Source: Biscogniauxia marginata
Taxonomy: Eukaryota; Ascomycota; Sordariomycetes; Xylariales; Xylariaceae
Length of the DNA stretch: 64,000 bases
Assembly (NCBI GenBank): GCA_022695795.1
Contig: MU404107.1
Location: 1-64,000, forward strand
Reading direction: 5' to 3'
Positions 11,062 to 22,493 of the stretch are shown in pieces. Under the pieces are notes generated by a model, which had not been told where the DNA came from, made no database searches, and saw nothing but the letters and a program-made list of their open reading frames with translations. Both the position numbers and the translations under genes were made by a program. The first letter of the stretch is position 1, and each line of letters starts with the position of its first letter.

Positions 11062-11840
11062 GGTCGCCGACCAGGGGATCTCTCGCAGGTTGGATTAGGG
11101 CGTGGTGGATAGAGAACAAAGGGGATTGCTCGTGGCAGATGTCGGCAGGTCTGATAGCGGAATGGTTGGGGTACAGGGCGTGCCTCGAGAGTTGAGGTCG
11201 GCAATACGATTAGGAGGGGAGGGAGCTTCAAATGAAGCTGTGCTGCATGAAGGTCAGAAATGTTTTGACACAGGTCGGGACTGGAAACTGGATGGTGCCG
11301 CAGGTTGCAGGAAGTGGGCAGACCAGGTGTGCGAGAGTGTAAGGTAAAGAAAGGTAGTAGCTTGCTTGCAGTGTAGGCCGATATCCTCAACCAGAGCCAG
11401 CTACTATTGCATTGGGGGTGGAACCTCTCTTGCGAGACAGGCGCAGACGGGTGGTTGGAATACGTAAGACGTCGTGGTGGATTGGTGGTTCGAGCGTCTT
11501 GCTGACGGGACCTGGTAGTGGTACCTGTCTGTCTTCACGGCCTGTCTCCCACATTCGGGGCTTCGCAGCACGAAGACGCGAAGGGGGGAGGCGGGCGAAA
11601 GGGGCCAGAGAAACACTCCAAAAGTACCTGTTTGTATGCAGGAAATGGTGCAGACTGACAGGTAGAACTGGGAGGAGAAGGGGGGGGCGGCCAGGACGAA
11701 TGCGGTGTGATGATGGATGGAAAGAGACAGGCGGCCTTGCTCGGGACGGCGAATGAGAGGATGGGAGGAAAAGCTGGGATGAAAGGGGAGACAGCCAGCA
11801 CAGGATAGTCCAGTCGGCGATAAGATTAACACTCACCAGG
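11062..11840 (-). promoter_or_regulatory. Pyrimidine-rich upstream region of rac1
   Basis: Read on the coding strand, this 0.8 kb upstream of rac1 is strongly CT-rich, with blocks such as CCGCCCCCCCTTCTCC. That is typical of fungal promoters and 5' UTRs of highly used genes. Open frames on this strand are proline/serine-rich by composition only. An upstream untranslated exon is possible but not resolved. Confidence 0.4.
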
Positions 11841-13569
11841 AGATGGAGATCTCAGTCTAGAGTTCGTTCCGACGCAGCGCAGCTGGCAAAGGCGGCAGAT
11901 GCAGACTGAATGGAATCAAAAGTGAAAGTGTGTGTGTCCGTGTGTGTGGTGTAGCTCAAAATGGAATTCTAGAAGTTGATGTAAGGTTGGTATTCGGGCG
12001 GGCGTAGTAAATAAGGGTGATGCCAACTGCAGGGGAGAAGGGGGGGGTAATCCAAGCTACAAGGTACAGATAGCAGAGCAGGTTCGCAACTGTTTTAAGG
12101 ATAGCCACCCCCATTACCCTACCTAGGTATTCCCGCCTCCGTAGCTGATTGGCCCAAGCGTCCCTAGCGTGTATAATTATTGTCCTAGTGCCAACTGACC
12201 CTGCTGACGGATAGGTACAGTGCTGTTACAGTGGTACTCCGTCGCCAATGGAGGGGCAGAGAGTTCAATGGTTGGACTGGACGGGAAAGGACAAAGGGCT
12301 TTTGCTTTCCTTTCTCTGTATTAGTCGAATCTCATCATCTCATCAATATTTGGCGATATGTTGTTATTGACCCGTCCATAGATACCCGGAAATTAATTTT
12401 GATTTCAAAGAACCAGCGAACAGACAAAGGCCAATTGATTCAAAACGTCCATCGGTTGGTTTCTCTAACGCTTCAGAAGCTCGGTTGATAACAGCCTTCT
12501 CGAGTCGCTGCTTGTCCCCCTGCAGCCAAGGTTCTTTATCGTCCTATTCCGTTCAATGTGTACGGGCCTCTTCTGCAGGTGCATTCCCCTCTCCGGTTAA
12601 GGTGCATCCACTCAGCAGCCCTAGTGTATATATCTCCAGTTCCAAACCACTTTACTTCTTGCAGTGAGCTAGAACCGTCTCTTCCCTTCTTTGATAACTG
12701 GGTAGTATCAAGCACCCGGAGTTTACCTGCTAGGTACGACAAAGTACGAGTCGCGAACTCCGGCGTTACTTGAAGCACAGCTTGTAACAATATCCTCTTT
12801 GGAACATCCGAGGGTGTCAGGGGCTGTCTTCAAAAGAGGAAACAAATGGCCTGGCCTGATTTGCCGGGGTTGGGGTTGGGGTTTTCAAGCCTGTGACAAG
12901 TCTACATTTGCTAGCCAGTAATAAATATGAGAGACTGAGGTCCTTTTATGGCCAGTCACTACTCTCCGTGAATTAATTGTCCCGGCCTGGGCACACGGCC
13001 CGATAGATAGAGTCGCTCTTCAACACATCGAACGGTACCTTATTATTCTGTAATCCTTGACGTGGTACAGGAATGACAAATTGGCCCGACAATTCGGTCT
13101 CTGCCGGCCTACTGAGACTGATGGACAACCAGTGAAATCCGTGAAGAAGTAGACGATACTGACAACAAAGAATTGGAATGCTTGTACGATGTAATTTACT
13201 GTATGCACGTGCAGAGGTATCGTCTGTTCTTTGTAAGTCAGACAGACTTGAACAAAACATCACCCACCCACCACCTGCATGTTCTTGCAGATGCGGATAG
13301 AGGTCGCACACACTTTACCACCACCCCCACCCCATTCCATCAGTATACAAAACCACTAGATCGGGATATGTTTCATCAGGGGGTTCCAGGTCAGTTCCAA
13401 TGGCCTGGAAGGCCCAACGGTAGAAGAGACCTGGTAACCTGGGGAGGCCATAAGGTGCGGCCCTAAAGCAGCTTTACCAGGGGAAGGGGGAGAAATACTC
13501 CGTAACAAGGGACCTCTTGTATGTACATAGTGGACTACACACTTTCTACCCCACCACCTTGTTAACGTT
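11841..13569. other. intergenic, nothing recognised
   Basis: No gene is supported here. A TG microsatellite lies near 11928-11946 and a TACCTAGGTA-type motif near 12119-12130. Short open frames have neither splice logic nor recognisable content. Confidence 0.5.
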
Positions 13570-13830
13570 AAGTCCTGCTTTAATATGCTATTACAACTAA
13601 ATAAATAGCCACGTCTATTATTATTTACATATAAACCTATGTTTATTTTTATTTTTATAAATTTATTAATATTTAAATAATAAATTATAAAGAATTTTAT
13701 AATAATTATTTATTTATTTAAAATTTATCAATTTTTTTTATTTATAAAAATTTTATATTAATATTATTAAAAAAAAGTTAAATTCACTTATTAACCTTAT
13801 TAACATTTTTATTTTTATTTAAAAGATTTG
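13570..13830. repeat. Very AT-rich island, possible RIP remnant
   Basis: Across about 260 bases almost every base is A or T, with runs such as TTATTTATTTATTTAAAA and hardly any G or C. Its edges against normal-composition DNA are sharp. RIP-mutated repeats in moulds look like this, but no transposon coding remnant or terminal repeat is visible, so the origin is open. Confidence 0.6.
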
Positions 13831-14583
13831 ATCCACGTTAATAAGACGGCCCAGTCGAAAATGTTAAGCTTTATAATAAGTTCATTATAGCAACACGTTA
13901 ATACCTAAGGTTGCCGCTTTCTCCTTAACGATATCCCTTCGCTCGATTTAGGTAATCCGTCGGTATACAGCTGTTTCTCAATCTTCATACCGTGGCCGTA
14001 CTAGCTGCCCTTGGGGGGATGCTCTGTGGTGTTCTTATTTAGCCTCGTAGTGCGAGCAGGATTCTCGTCTTTGTCAGAAGTGGCCTCTGGGCATTGAGAT
14101 TTATATTTTGGCTTCTTGGAATCTATCTCGCAACCCCTGGGGCTATTCATTTGAGAAGTCAAGAGAAGGCCGCAGTCTATGTTCAGATCTCCTGCACTAG
14201 ACCCGTTTGTGTATTTCCAGGTTGCTATTTCATCCTATTTCGCTCGGGTAGAGTTTTCCATCATGATCTTACAAACAGCTTTCCAATGCTCGTCATGTGG
14301 CACTGTTCAGCATCGATGGCCGGGAGCAACAAGGACATTTCCTTTCTTGTGTCAGACCGCGAACGAATTTTCAATAAAGCGGTGGCCTTCTAGGCATTCA
14401 GGTAATCGGGGAACGATGATATAGACAACCAGCATGCTCATTAACGAGCAAAGCTTGTCACCAAATTTCCTCCCCTTGAAAGCATCTTCCAATAGAACCA
14501 AGTTGGGTGCGCCAAACAGGAATCAGCAGCCATCTCTGCATACCGTAGTTGCCATCCGGCCTGAACTGAGAGTAGTATTTCAA
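13831..14583. other. intergenic, downstream of ade13
   Basis: The sequence returns to normal composition after the AT island. A 99-codon plus-strand frame at 14094-14393 looks random. The right end should hold the ade13 3' UTR. Confidence 0.5.
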
Positions 14584-16802
14584 TTAGACATTGAGCTCTG
14601 CAGTAGTGGTGCCCTTAATGTATTCCATGTACGGCGCCAAAGCCCTCTCGACGGGACCTCCTGGACCGCAGTACTTGTCCACAATCTCGGCGCTGCGGCC
14701 AGTATACCTAAGTAGATGTATCAGTTATAGCGTCCCCAGGATATCTGATCAATTATTTACGTTGCTGATCATTGGAAACAGGGGCCTCTTACAGCTCTGC
14801 TTTGAGCATGCCATCAAGCTCACCCCAGATAGGCTTGAAGAACTCGTTGCTCCTGATCCGCTCCACTAGATCATTAGGCTTGCCTTCATTTTTCACAACG
14901 CTACCGGCCTCGTGCGAGAGAACACGAATCTGCTCATGGGCCTCCTGTCGCGATTCTCCTTTCGCACACAGGCGCATGATAATGGTCTCGGTCACCATGA
15001 AAGGCAATTCCGATTGGACGTGAGCCGCGATCCGCTTAGGATAGACGACCAGGCCGTCTGTGATGTTGTCGAGACCAATCAAGATGGCGTCCGCCAAAAG
15101 CATCATTTCAGGGATGTCGATGCGGCGGATTGCGGAGTCGTCAAGCGTGCGTTCCACTGAGTTAACAGTTAATAATTGAACTTGATAGGAAATCCCTAGG
15201 GAACCAACTCCATTGATCCGCATGCGTGGCTTGGAACGAGCTAGGTTTGCTTAAAATCTCCCGGGCAAGCGAGTAGACGCGTTCGGAGCGCATCTAGATA
15301 AGTCAGAATAGCACAACCACGAGATAATATACTATCACAGAATACTGATGACAGTAATGTATTGACTTACTGGATTTCTTTTATAGGCCTGTATGATTTC
15401 ATTGTCAGCATTATTCAAGAGGGAAGGTGTCGTGGTTGATCCCACGTCACCCTTCAAAAAGGGTCCTTGATCAACCTTAGGACCTTTTGGTGGGGTTGTG
15501 TGAGCTTGGCACCATATGCATGCAGCTTCGTAGAAAGGTGAAATGTGCTAGGCTTGAAGAGCGTCGTGTGGTCGTTGTGGTGTTGAATTCAAAATGTGGA
15601 AAGCAGCGGAGCAGGGGATGGGTGCAGTACTAACCATGGCTGATGATCCGATCTGCGAGCTCTCGAAAGGCCTGCTAAACATGAACCTAGATCATTCTGA
15701 TGCACTTTTGTAGAAAAATATCTTACTCCTCAATTTCCTTCCAGTTAGCCAGATGACGAATGTCGCCCGTAATCTTCTGTGCCGATGACCCAAGGCCCGC
15801 GACGGCATTAGCGATGATCAGATCGACCTTGCGGGTGTAGGTCTGGGTGGACACATCGTAGCAGCTTGGGAACCCAAACTTCTGGCATAAAAGTTCGTTC
15901 AGCTGGTCACATTTTGAAGTATCGCCCTCGAATATGGAGACGAAGCTGGCTTGCGTCCCAGTCGTCCCTTGAGCGCCGCGGAACTTAAGCTCCTGGCGAA
16001 CCTGCTCGATGCTGTGGAGGTCGAGCATGAGGTCCTGTGCCCACTGAGCCGCTCGCTTTCCAACTGTAATGAGCTGCGCAGCCTGGAGGTGAGTATAAGC
16101 GAGAGTGGGCTCAGCTGGGTAACAGTTAGCAGGAGCGGTTCCGGATAGAAGGGGGATACATTTACCCTTCCACTTGAGGGCAAAGGAGGACAGGTTCGAA
16201 ATAACCTTGGCCAGCTTCTTAGCCAACAGATCGAGAGCGTCACGCATGAGAATCAGCTCAGCATTGTCGGTCACGTAGCAGCTCGTTGCACCTGGGTACG
16301 TATGGGAGTCAGCTCGACATGGTTAGTGAAGCGTAGCTTGGCCTACCGTAGTGTATGATGCCGGCCGCGGCAGGGGCAGTAACACCGAAGGCGTGGACAT
16401 GCTATTCTAGGGTTAGCTAGGGAATTTGAGGCCGTTGAATAGCTAATGGCGTAAGGCTTACCGCCATGACATCCTATAGAATGGCTCGTCAGCAATTAAT
16501 GATTTCCGGATGGGTGGCCTTGATACATGTCTGCGACGCTTCTCCTCCACACGAGCAACCTCAAAGTCCTCATCCGTAACCTCAAGATGAGCCTTCATCT
16601 GCTCCAAGGCCTCAGTCGTAATGGTATCGATTCCCAGTTCCTTCTCACACTCGGCGAGGCCGAGCCAGAGCTTGCGCCAGGTCGAGTGCCGAGATCGCTG
16701 GCTGAAGAGCTTGGACATGGCGGGGCTGCAGTAGCGGGTGGTGAGAGAGGTCTGGTAGCTGTCGAATGGCGAGTTGCCACTCGCGGGTGTTTGGGTCGCC
16801 AT
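14584..16802 (-). CDS. ade13: Adenylosuccinate lyase
   Basis: Ten exons (16802-16527, 16473-16462, 16401-16347, 16291-16166, 16114-15727, 15671-15635, 15388-15371, 15293-15209, 15156-14793, 14707-14584) give 494 residues. The enzyme makes AMP from adenylosuccinate and AICAR from SAICAR in purine synthesis. Visible family blocks are [42 protein letters not shown], the fumarase/lyase signature GSSAMAYKRNPMRSERV with its catalytic serine, and [15 protein letters not shown]. Exon 2 is only 12 nt (Asp-Val-Met-Ala) and exon 7 is 18 nt (AYKRNP), so the active-site signature is split over three exons. The intron at 16115-16165 is 51 nt with no in-frame stop; I treat it as an intron because it has a CTAAC branch point and homologues lack those residues. 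Intron 15389-15634 is unusually long. Confidence 0.95.
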
Positions 16803-17278
16803 CTTGAATTGTCGGTTTTGACGTGATCAGGTCAATTGACTAGAGGTTATTGTGAGGAAATTTTCAAGCTTCTCCAACTCTCCGAGGTCCGAGTCAGTGG
16901 GTGAATCCGGCGCCGTCAGCCCCAATGAGATCCATCCGAGCTAAGGTTTTAGGGTGTTTTTACGGGCACTAATGTGCGGCTTTCTCCGGCGACGGTCCCA
17001 CACTTGTACTTGTATTGTGGGTCCTTTGGTTCCGATCTCTATTTTTGACGCGCTCCGTCTCGAGCTGCCACCGCGTCTACCAAATCCCCTCTACGTCACC
17101 TACCTTTACTCTCCAGGAGCAAGGCAGTCGGAGAACACCAAGTCGCAGGCATCTAATGGATTGTATCAATCGTTGGCTGGCAATTGAGTATTTGCTGTGA
17201 GGGGATCGCCTTGAGCAACTAGGTTACTCCTTACTGTACGGTGTACACTCGAAGTCACGGTGTATGGTTGTGTAGACG
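16803..17278. promoter_or_regulatory. Divergent promoter of ade13 and CENP-T
   Basis: These 476 bases separate two divergently transcribed genes, so both promoters must lie here. No TATA box or named factor site stands out. Confidence 0.5.
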
Positions 17279-18915
17279 ATGGCATCCAACAACAACCCCA
17301 GTTCGGCCCAGAATGGTCGCCTCGCACCTCTCAGTACCCCTCGAATGGTCGCGACGCCCAACCGACGTGCCACTAGCATAGAACCACTCTCCGGCCGCCT
17401 GTCTGCCTCGGCAAGACGCAATACCACCGCGACTCCCCATGCGAGAGCCGCGATACGGGCACTCGACCAGCGACGTGCGGCGCTGTTTACACCGGGGCGA
17501 ACCCGCCGACGTAGTCTGCGCGAGCAACGTGAGACGCCTAGGGATCTTCTCCGGAACCTCAGCCGCGTACTGGCCCCAAGCACCACGGCCGTCTCCTCTT
17601 CCTCCTCATCCTCGTCGCCCAACGCGCAGGGGGGTAACAACTCCACGCTGCACACAATCGGCGACGATGACGACTTCGATGACGACGATTTCCCCATCGA
17701 GCGGCCGCGCTTCTCACTACCCCTGGGCCCAGAGGAGGACGATGATGACGATAGCGAGCTAAAGCCGCCTCGACTTAGTGGCCTCGAGGACGAGAACTAC
17801 ACGGCTACATCGATTGAACTTCCCCGTCGGGCGTGGAGCGAGGCGCCCTTGGGTCGGTCAGAGAGGGCGAGTCTCGGTAGCATACGGTTCAGCGACTATA
17901 TCGGACCCGAGCTACAGAGCGATGACGTGGGTATCGATTCCGGCTTCTTCCCGCCGCCGGCATTAGACGATGACGACGACGGAGATATGGCTTTAGACGA
18001 GCAGGCTATGTTCGAACGGTACGCAAGGCATATCCAATTTATTACGTATATGTTTTGCTATGGATGTACTGACGATGAGTGTTCCCTAGTCTGGACGCCG
18101 AAGAGGCAAGACGTCAAACCCTTGGACGCCAGAGCGATTTTGGCCCGATACAACTGCCCGACCCCGAAAATGAGAGTACCTTCGTCATGGCCCCGGTCGA
18201 GTCGTCGCCAGTGCGAGGCCAGACGATGACCGGGGTAATCGAGGAGGAGGCAGATGCGCATCATTTTTATGAACTCGACGACGATGGAAACGAGCCTATT
18301 GGGGTACCCGATCTAGAGGACGATAACACAGGGATAGAAGGACCGGATGAAACGACTATGATCTCCCAACCCACCCAGACTATCGAACTTACTAGTAGGA
18401 GTATTAGGAGAAGGAAACCCGGGAAGAAGATATCCAGACATGGTATCGAATACCCTTCGCTCCCCACGAGTGTGGTAAAGCGGCTAGCGACGACTTTTGC
18501 GAAGACGGCTGGCGTGAGAAACGCCAAGATCAGCCCAGATACATTGGATGCGATTATGCAGGCAACAGACTGGTTCTTTGAGCAACTTGGGGACGACTTA
18601 TCGGCATACGCGAAGCATGCAGGTCGTAAAACGATCGATGAGAGTGATATGGTCACTCTTATGCGAAGGTTTGACGCCATCCCTTTCCTTTCCCTCTCTA
18701 GTCTCTAGCGAGCATGGTGTCTTTGGAACGTAGACCTCTAACCATAGTACAGACAACGGCAGACTAGCGCATCCACCACGCCGTTTGCGCTCGCGCAGAG
18801 GTATCTGCCGCGGGAGCTCCTGCAGGAGCTACGCATGTCGGTCCCAACCCCGAGTAAAGCTCCCCGCAAAAAGTCCAAGCAGGTGGGCGTCGACGGAGAG
18901 GATGAAGTCACATGA
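17279..18915 (+). CDS. cnp20: CENP-T inner-kinetochore histone-fold protein
   Basis: Three exons (17279-18018, 18090-18668, 18753-18915) give 493 residues. The long N-terminus is basic, then acidic and disordered, as in CENP-T, where it recruits the Ndc80 complex. The histone fold lies at about 362-440: the HGIEYPSLPTSVVKRL helix, AKISPDTLDAIMQATDWFF, and AKHAGRKTIDESDMVTLMRR. It is followed by the CENP-T C-terminal extension with TTPFALAQRYLPRELLQELR (about 447-466). CENP-T pairs with CENP-W and joins centromeric DNA to microtubule-binding Ndc80. Both introns have CTNAC branch points and keep phase. The stop lies 60 bases from the SURF1 stop on the other strand. Confidence 0.93.
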
Positions 18916-18975
18916 AAAAAATCCTAATACATGTCTTTGGGATCCCATCAACGGTCCTCATGAATTAGGAGGGCT

Positions 18976-20209
18976 CTATGACCAATTCCTGTTCATCCGC
19001 ACGCGGCGAGAGATATCTGACGGAGGCTTCTTGACCACCATGTAGAACATTATCGACGTCGCGACTGCGAGTCCGTACCTAGAGGGAGAGTTGTCAGTAC
19101 TACGGGGGTAAGGGACGGGTGTGAATGACAGAAGAACAAGGAGAGGAGTACCATGTGAAGATATACTGGGCATGGTTATTTCTCAGGTTGACCTCAGCCG
19201 GTCTCCCGATGGGGATGCCCTTGGCTTGGAGCTCCATAGCCTGCAGCAAGTCGGGCTCTGCGACGTCAAACCAATGTCAGCAGAATAAAAAACAAATACC
19301 AAAAAGATTATTATGGTTTTATTCCCAAGTCCGAGAAAAGGGGATGTGCGCGGATCCAAGCTTACCCATTGTCTGCTCGACCCAGATTGGCTGGCTCCCT
19401 GACAGGGCAGCCATCTCCTTGACGTCGGGGAAGTAGAACTCCCCCTTATCCGGCCGGTTGTCGGGCGTGAACATATTCTTCTTCCAGGGCTCTCTCAGCA
19501 GCCCCTCGACTACGACCTCGCCGCGCGGCAAGCTCTCGGGGCGATCTTGCTGCCGGCGGAATCTCCTGCTGATCCACCCGCGGTTCACGAGCACGGTGGC
19601 GTCGTCGCCGTCGCCGCGCTCGAGCGGCGTCACGACCATGAAGCCGTCCTCGCCGTCGCGCATGCGGGGTCCCACCAGCATCTCGCGGTCGTGCCGGAAG
19701 CGGCCCCGCGCCCACACGCGCCGGTAGTCGAACTCGTGCACGGCGTCCGGGTCCACGCGCGGAGGCAGCGGCAGCGGCTCCCGCACCAGCCGGTCCTCGA
19801 ACCTGGCCATCAGCTCCGTCTTCCAACCCAGGCGCTTCACCTGCCACGTCCCCAGCAAGAAAGCCGTCACGGGGATTATAGCGAGGATAATCAGGCCGGG
19901 ACCGTGGCGGCGTCCCGCGCGCACGAGCTCCGGCGGGTTGTCCAGAATCGAGGTGAAGGTCGGGTCGTCGGCGGGGTTGCTACCGTTGCCGCCGCGCTGC
20001 TGCGGTGGAGGAGGGGAGCGGAGCGCGCGGGTGCTGGTTAGGGGACGGCGGGAGGACGGACTAGACGGAGGGCATCGTGGAGAGGAGCATGGGAGGAGGG
20101 TCGGTCGTGATGTTCGGGTGTGAGTACTGGGAGCTCGGAATTGGCATTCGAGGGACTGCTCGACTCGCCTGGCGAGCGAGTGTCGCGACAACCAGCCGAG
20201 GGCCTTCAT
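18976..20209 (-). CDS. shy1: SURF1/Shy1 cytochrome c oxidase assembly factor
   Basis: Three exons (20209-19366, 19257-19152, 19078-18976) encode 350 residues. The first 65 are Arg/Ser-rich and acid-poor, a mitochondrial presequence. TM1 is at about 104-121 and contains the family motif LGTWQVKRLGWK. The intermembrane-space domain carries FDYRRVWARGRF, MVVTPLERGD, VLVNRGWI and IWVEQTMEPD. TM2 lies at about 318-333 (YGLAVATSIMFYMVV), followed by a basic tail. This two-span layout is standard for SURF1, which helps assemble heme a into Cox1 in the inner membrane. Two introns are recognised by CTGAC branch points. The GC-rich central part produces long overlapping frames on the opposite strand that are not genes. 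Confidence 0.95.
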
Positions 20210-20768
20210 GGTAGCTAGCTTATATGAGATAGGCTAGCCAATTGCCCACTGGCTGATGCCCGGAGAAGGAGGCTTCGTTCTAGAACAATTCGATATTACC
20301 TGGTGGATGAATAAACGAGATGTTCGTATGACGATGAGGTAGTGGGAAAGTTCGAGTTCGGCGGGTTCCACCTCTCGTTGAATTTCAGTGGGGTGCGCTA
20401 AACGGCGGCATAGCGGGGCCAGAAGCTTGTCAACAGGGATTTATAAGTAGCTTGCAGCCTCTACGGTTTAGGTAAGCTTAACAAGCTGCATCAACATCTC
20501 ACCAACCAACCGTCTTATTCACATTGGAACTCAGTTCAGTTACTACATGTACCTACGTATCACCATATAACCAGATCAGCCCTCGAATATATTTAAAGAC
20601 TGCCCGCTCTAATTCTAAATTGTTTAACTTGGCGAAACGCCTAGTTGTACGTTGGTTATATCAAAAACCCGACGCCGGTCTACCCACGATATATATTCAC
20701 ATACCGGATCGCCACCCTCGCGTAATTCCTGAAATCTGTCAGCATCCACCCACGCAACACAACCCAAG
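20210..20768. promoter_or_regulatory. Divergent promoter of shy1 and UBX gene
   Basis: This 559-base spacer lies between divergent starts. The shy1 side includes a GC-richer part, and the right half is AC-rich 5' leader. No specific element is recognised. A 154-codon open frame beginning at 20524 overlaps the first UBX exon in another frame and is rejected. Confidence 0.5.
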
Positions 20769-22493
20769 ATGTTCTTTCAGGGCAGCTTACAAGATGGCAT
20801 ATCAGCCGCCCTCCAGCAGTCAAAGCTGGTGGTGTGCTTCGTCACTGGTGCGAATCCCGCAGGTGTTTAGGCCACGTGCCGGTATGACGTTGACTAACGC
20901 GCGCGCAGACAACAGCAGCGAAAGCCAGCAGTGGGAAAATGAATATCTCACAGACGATTCAGTATGCTATTGCTGCACCTCGGATTAGAACCCCAACAGC
21001 TAATTTGTGTAGCTCAAGACTTCGCTGGAGAGTCAAGCTGTAGTGTTGAGGCTCGTGGCGGGCTCCGAAGAGGCTGGCTTTCTTGAGGCTCTCTTTCCCG
21101 TGCCTAAGAAGCCTACCGTGGTTATGATACGGTATGTCTGAAAATAATATAACATAACATACTACTTGCGATATTCATACATTGCGTATCCCCCCCTTTT
21201 CTGATTTCGCTGCTTACACGATTGACAGGAATGGCCAGTTGAATGAGTACCTACATGCGGGCACGCCGAAGGATGAGTTTCTTCGTAGAGTTAGCGCAGC
21301 CTTTATCGCCTCACCCGGCCAGTCTCAGCCATCTGCTACTCCTGCGACTTCTGCGACGCAGAGTCCGCAACAAGCGCGACCGCAGGCATCTCACATGCCT
21401 GTATCTACCTCGGGGAATGATGACAGCTTGTACGACGATGATGACCCGCCAGCTATGGCTGCACCTTCTGCTACCCCAGCTGAAGACCAGAGGAGCCAAG
21501 AAGACCGGTCTGCCTTGGCCGAGCAGGCAAAACAATTAGAAGCTGAAAAGAAGGCCAAGTCCAGGGCTGAGGCAGAGGCTGAAGCGCGCCGAAGGGTGGA
21601 CGAGAGGTGCCAACCGGGCAGCCCAGAGCAGAATCATGCAAAGCAAGTGAGACAACACAAGTTGAAAGAGAGCGAGGAGAGAAAACGAATTTTAAAGCGG
21701 ATAGAAGACGACAAACGGGCACGGAGGCAGCGCGAGGCCGAGGAACGGAAAGCCAGACAATTGTTGAGTACCAACCAAGATGGCGAGGCATCCGGCAATC
21801 AGTCAGCACCAATCCCTCTTTCTCGAAGGCAACCTACCGGCTCAAGGGGAGATTTATGCAATCTGCAAGTCAGATTGTTAGACGGCTCGACCATTCGCTC
21901 CCGCTTTCCTAGCGACAAGACACTAAGCCGCGACGTGCGAAAGTGGATTGATGAGGAGCGAACAGACGGCGATGCACCCTATACATTCCGCGTGGTCCTG
22001 ACACCGCTCCCGAACAAGATGATCCAGCCTACCGAGGAGATTGAATCACTCTTCTCCCTAGGTCTGACACCTTCAGCTACCCTAGTCCTCGTACCTACAA
22101 GGTACGTCTCGGCATTTTCACGGGGCAGCGGAAACGTATCGCAAGGCCTAGGTTTTTTCTTCGGCCTGTTTACATCTATCTATGCCGTTATTACCGGCGC
22201 CCTCGGTGGTATATTCGGCATGCTCTTCGGCAGACGGAATACGGGGTCCGCGGACGAGGGTATTCCTTTGGAGAACCTGGGTTCTGGCAGGAACTCGCGC
22301 ATAAGGGGCTTTCAGAATCCAGACGACCGGCAGAGGGATTCCCAGCTTTATAATGGCAATTCGGTAAGCGAGGCCCACGCCAATCACACATCTCTATGGC
22401 CCATTCCATCATGATTTCGTACTGCTCACAGCTAACCTATTATAGCTCAACTTTGAACCGCGCAGGGATGAGGAAAGCGAGGGAGATAACTAA
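20769..22493 (+). CDS. UBX-domain protein, UBXN4/erasin-like
   Basis: Five exons (20769-20847, 20909-20961, 21013-21131, 21229-22363, 22446-22493) give 477 residues. The N-terminus MFFQGSLQDGISAALQQSK, then VVCFVT and PKKPTVVMIR, matches the thioredoxin-like domain of the UBXN4 group (residues 1 to about 115). An Ala/Glu/Arg-rich coiled coil follows. A UBX domain lies at about 291-374 (NLQVRLLDGSTIRSRFP through TLVLVPTR), without the classic FPR loop. A hydrophobic hairpin is at about 390-421 (GFFFGLFTSIYAVITGALGG). UBXN4 inserts in the ER membrane and brings Cdc48/p97 to ER-associated degradation. The same role is inferred here from domain order. Confidence 0.88.

Noticed and set aside
11387..11836. 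Two overlapping minus-strand frames of about 145 codons upstream of rac1
   Set aside because: The CT-rich strand yields Pro/Ser/Leu-rich nonsense in two frames at once. It is more likely promoter or leader.
13173..14393. Possible transposon coding remnants around the AT island
   Set aside because: No transposase, reverse transcriptase or terminal repeats could be recognised.
19446..20123. GC-rich overlapping frames across SURF1
   Set aside because: They are shadows of a high-GC coding region. SURF1 motifs lie in the other frame.
20524..20988. 154-codon frame overlapping the UBX first exon
   Set aside because: The conserved UBXN4-type N-terminus is in another frame with good splice sites.
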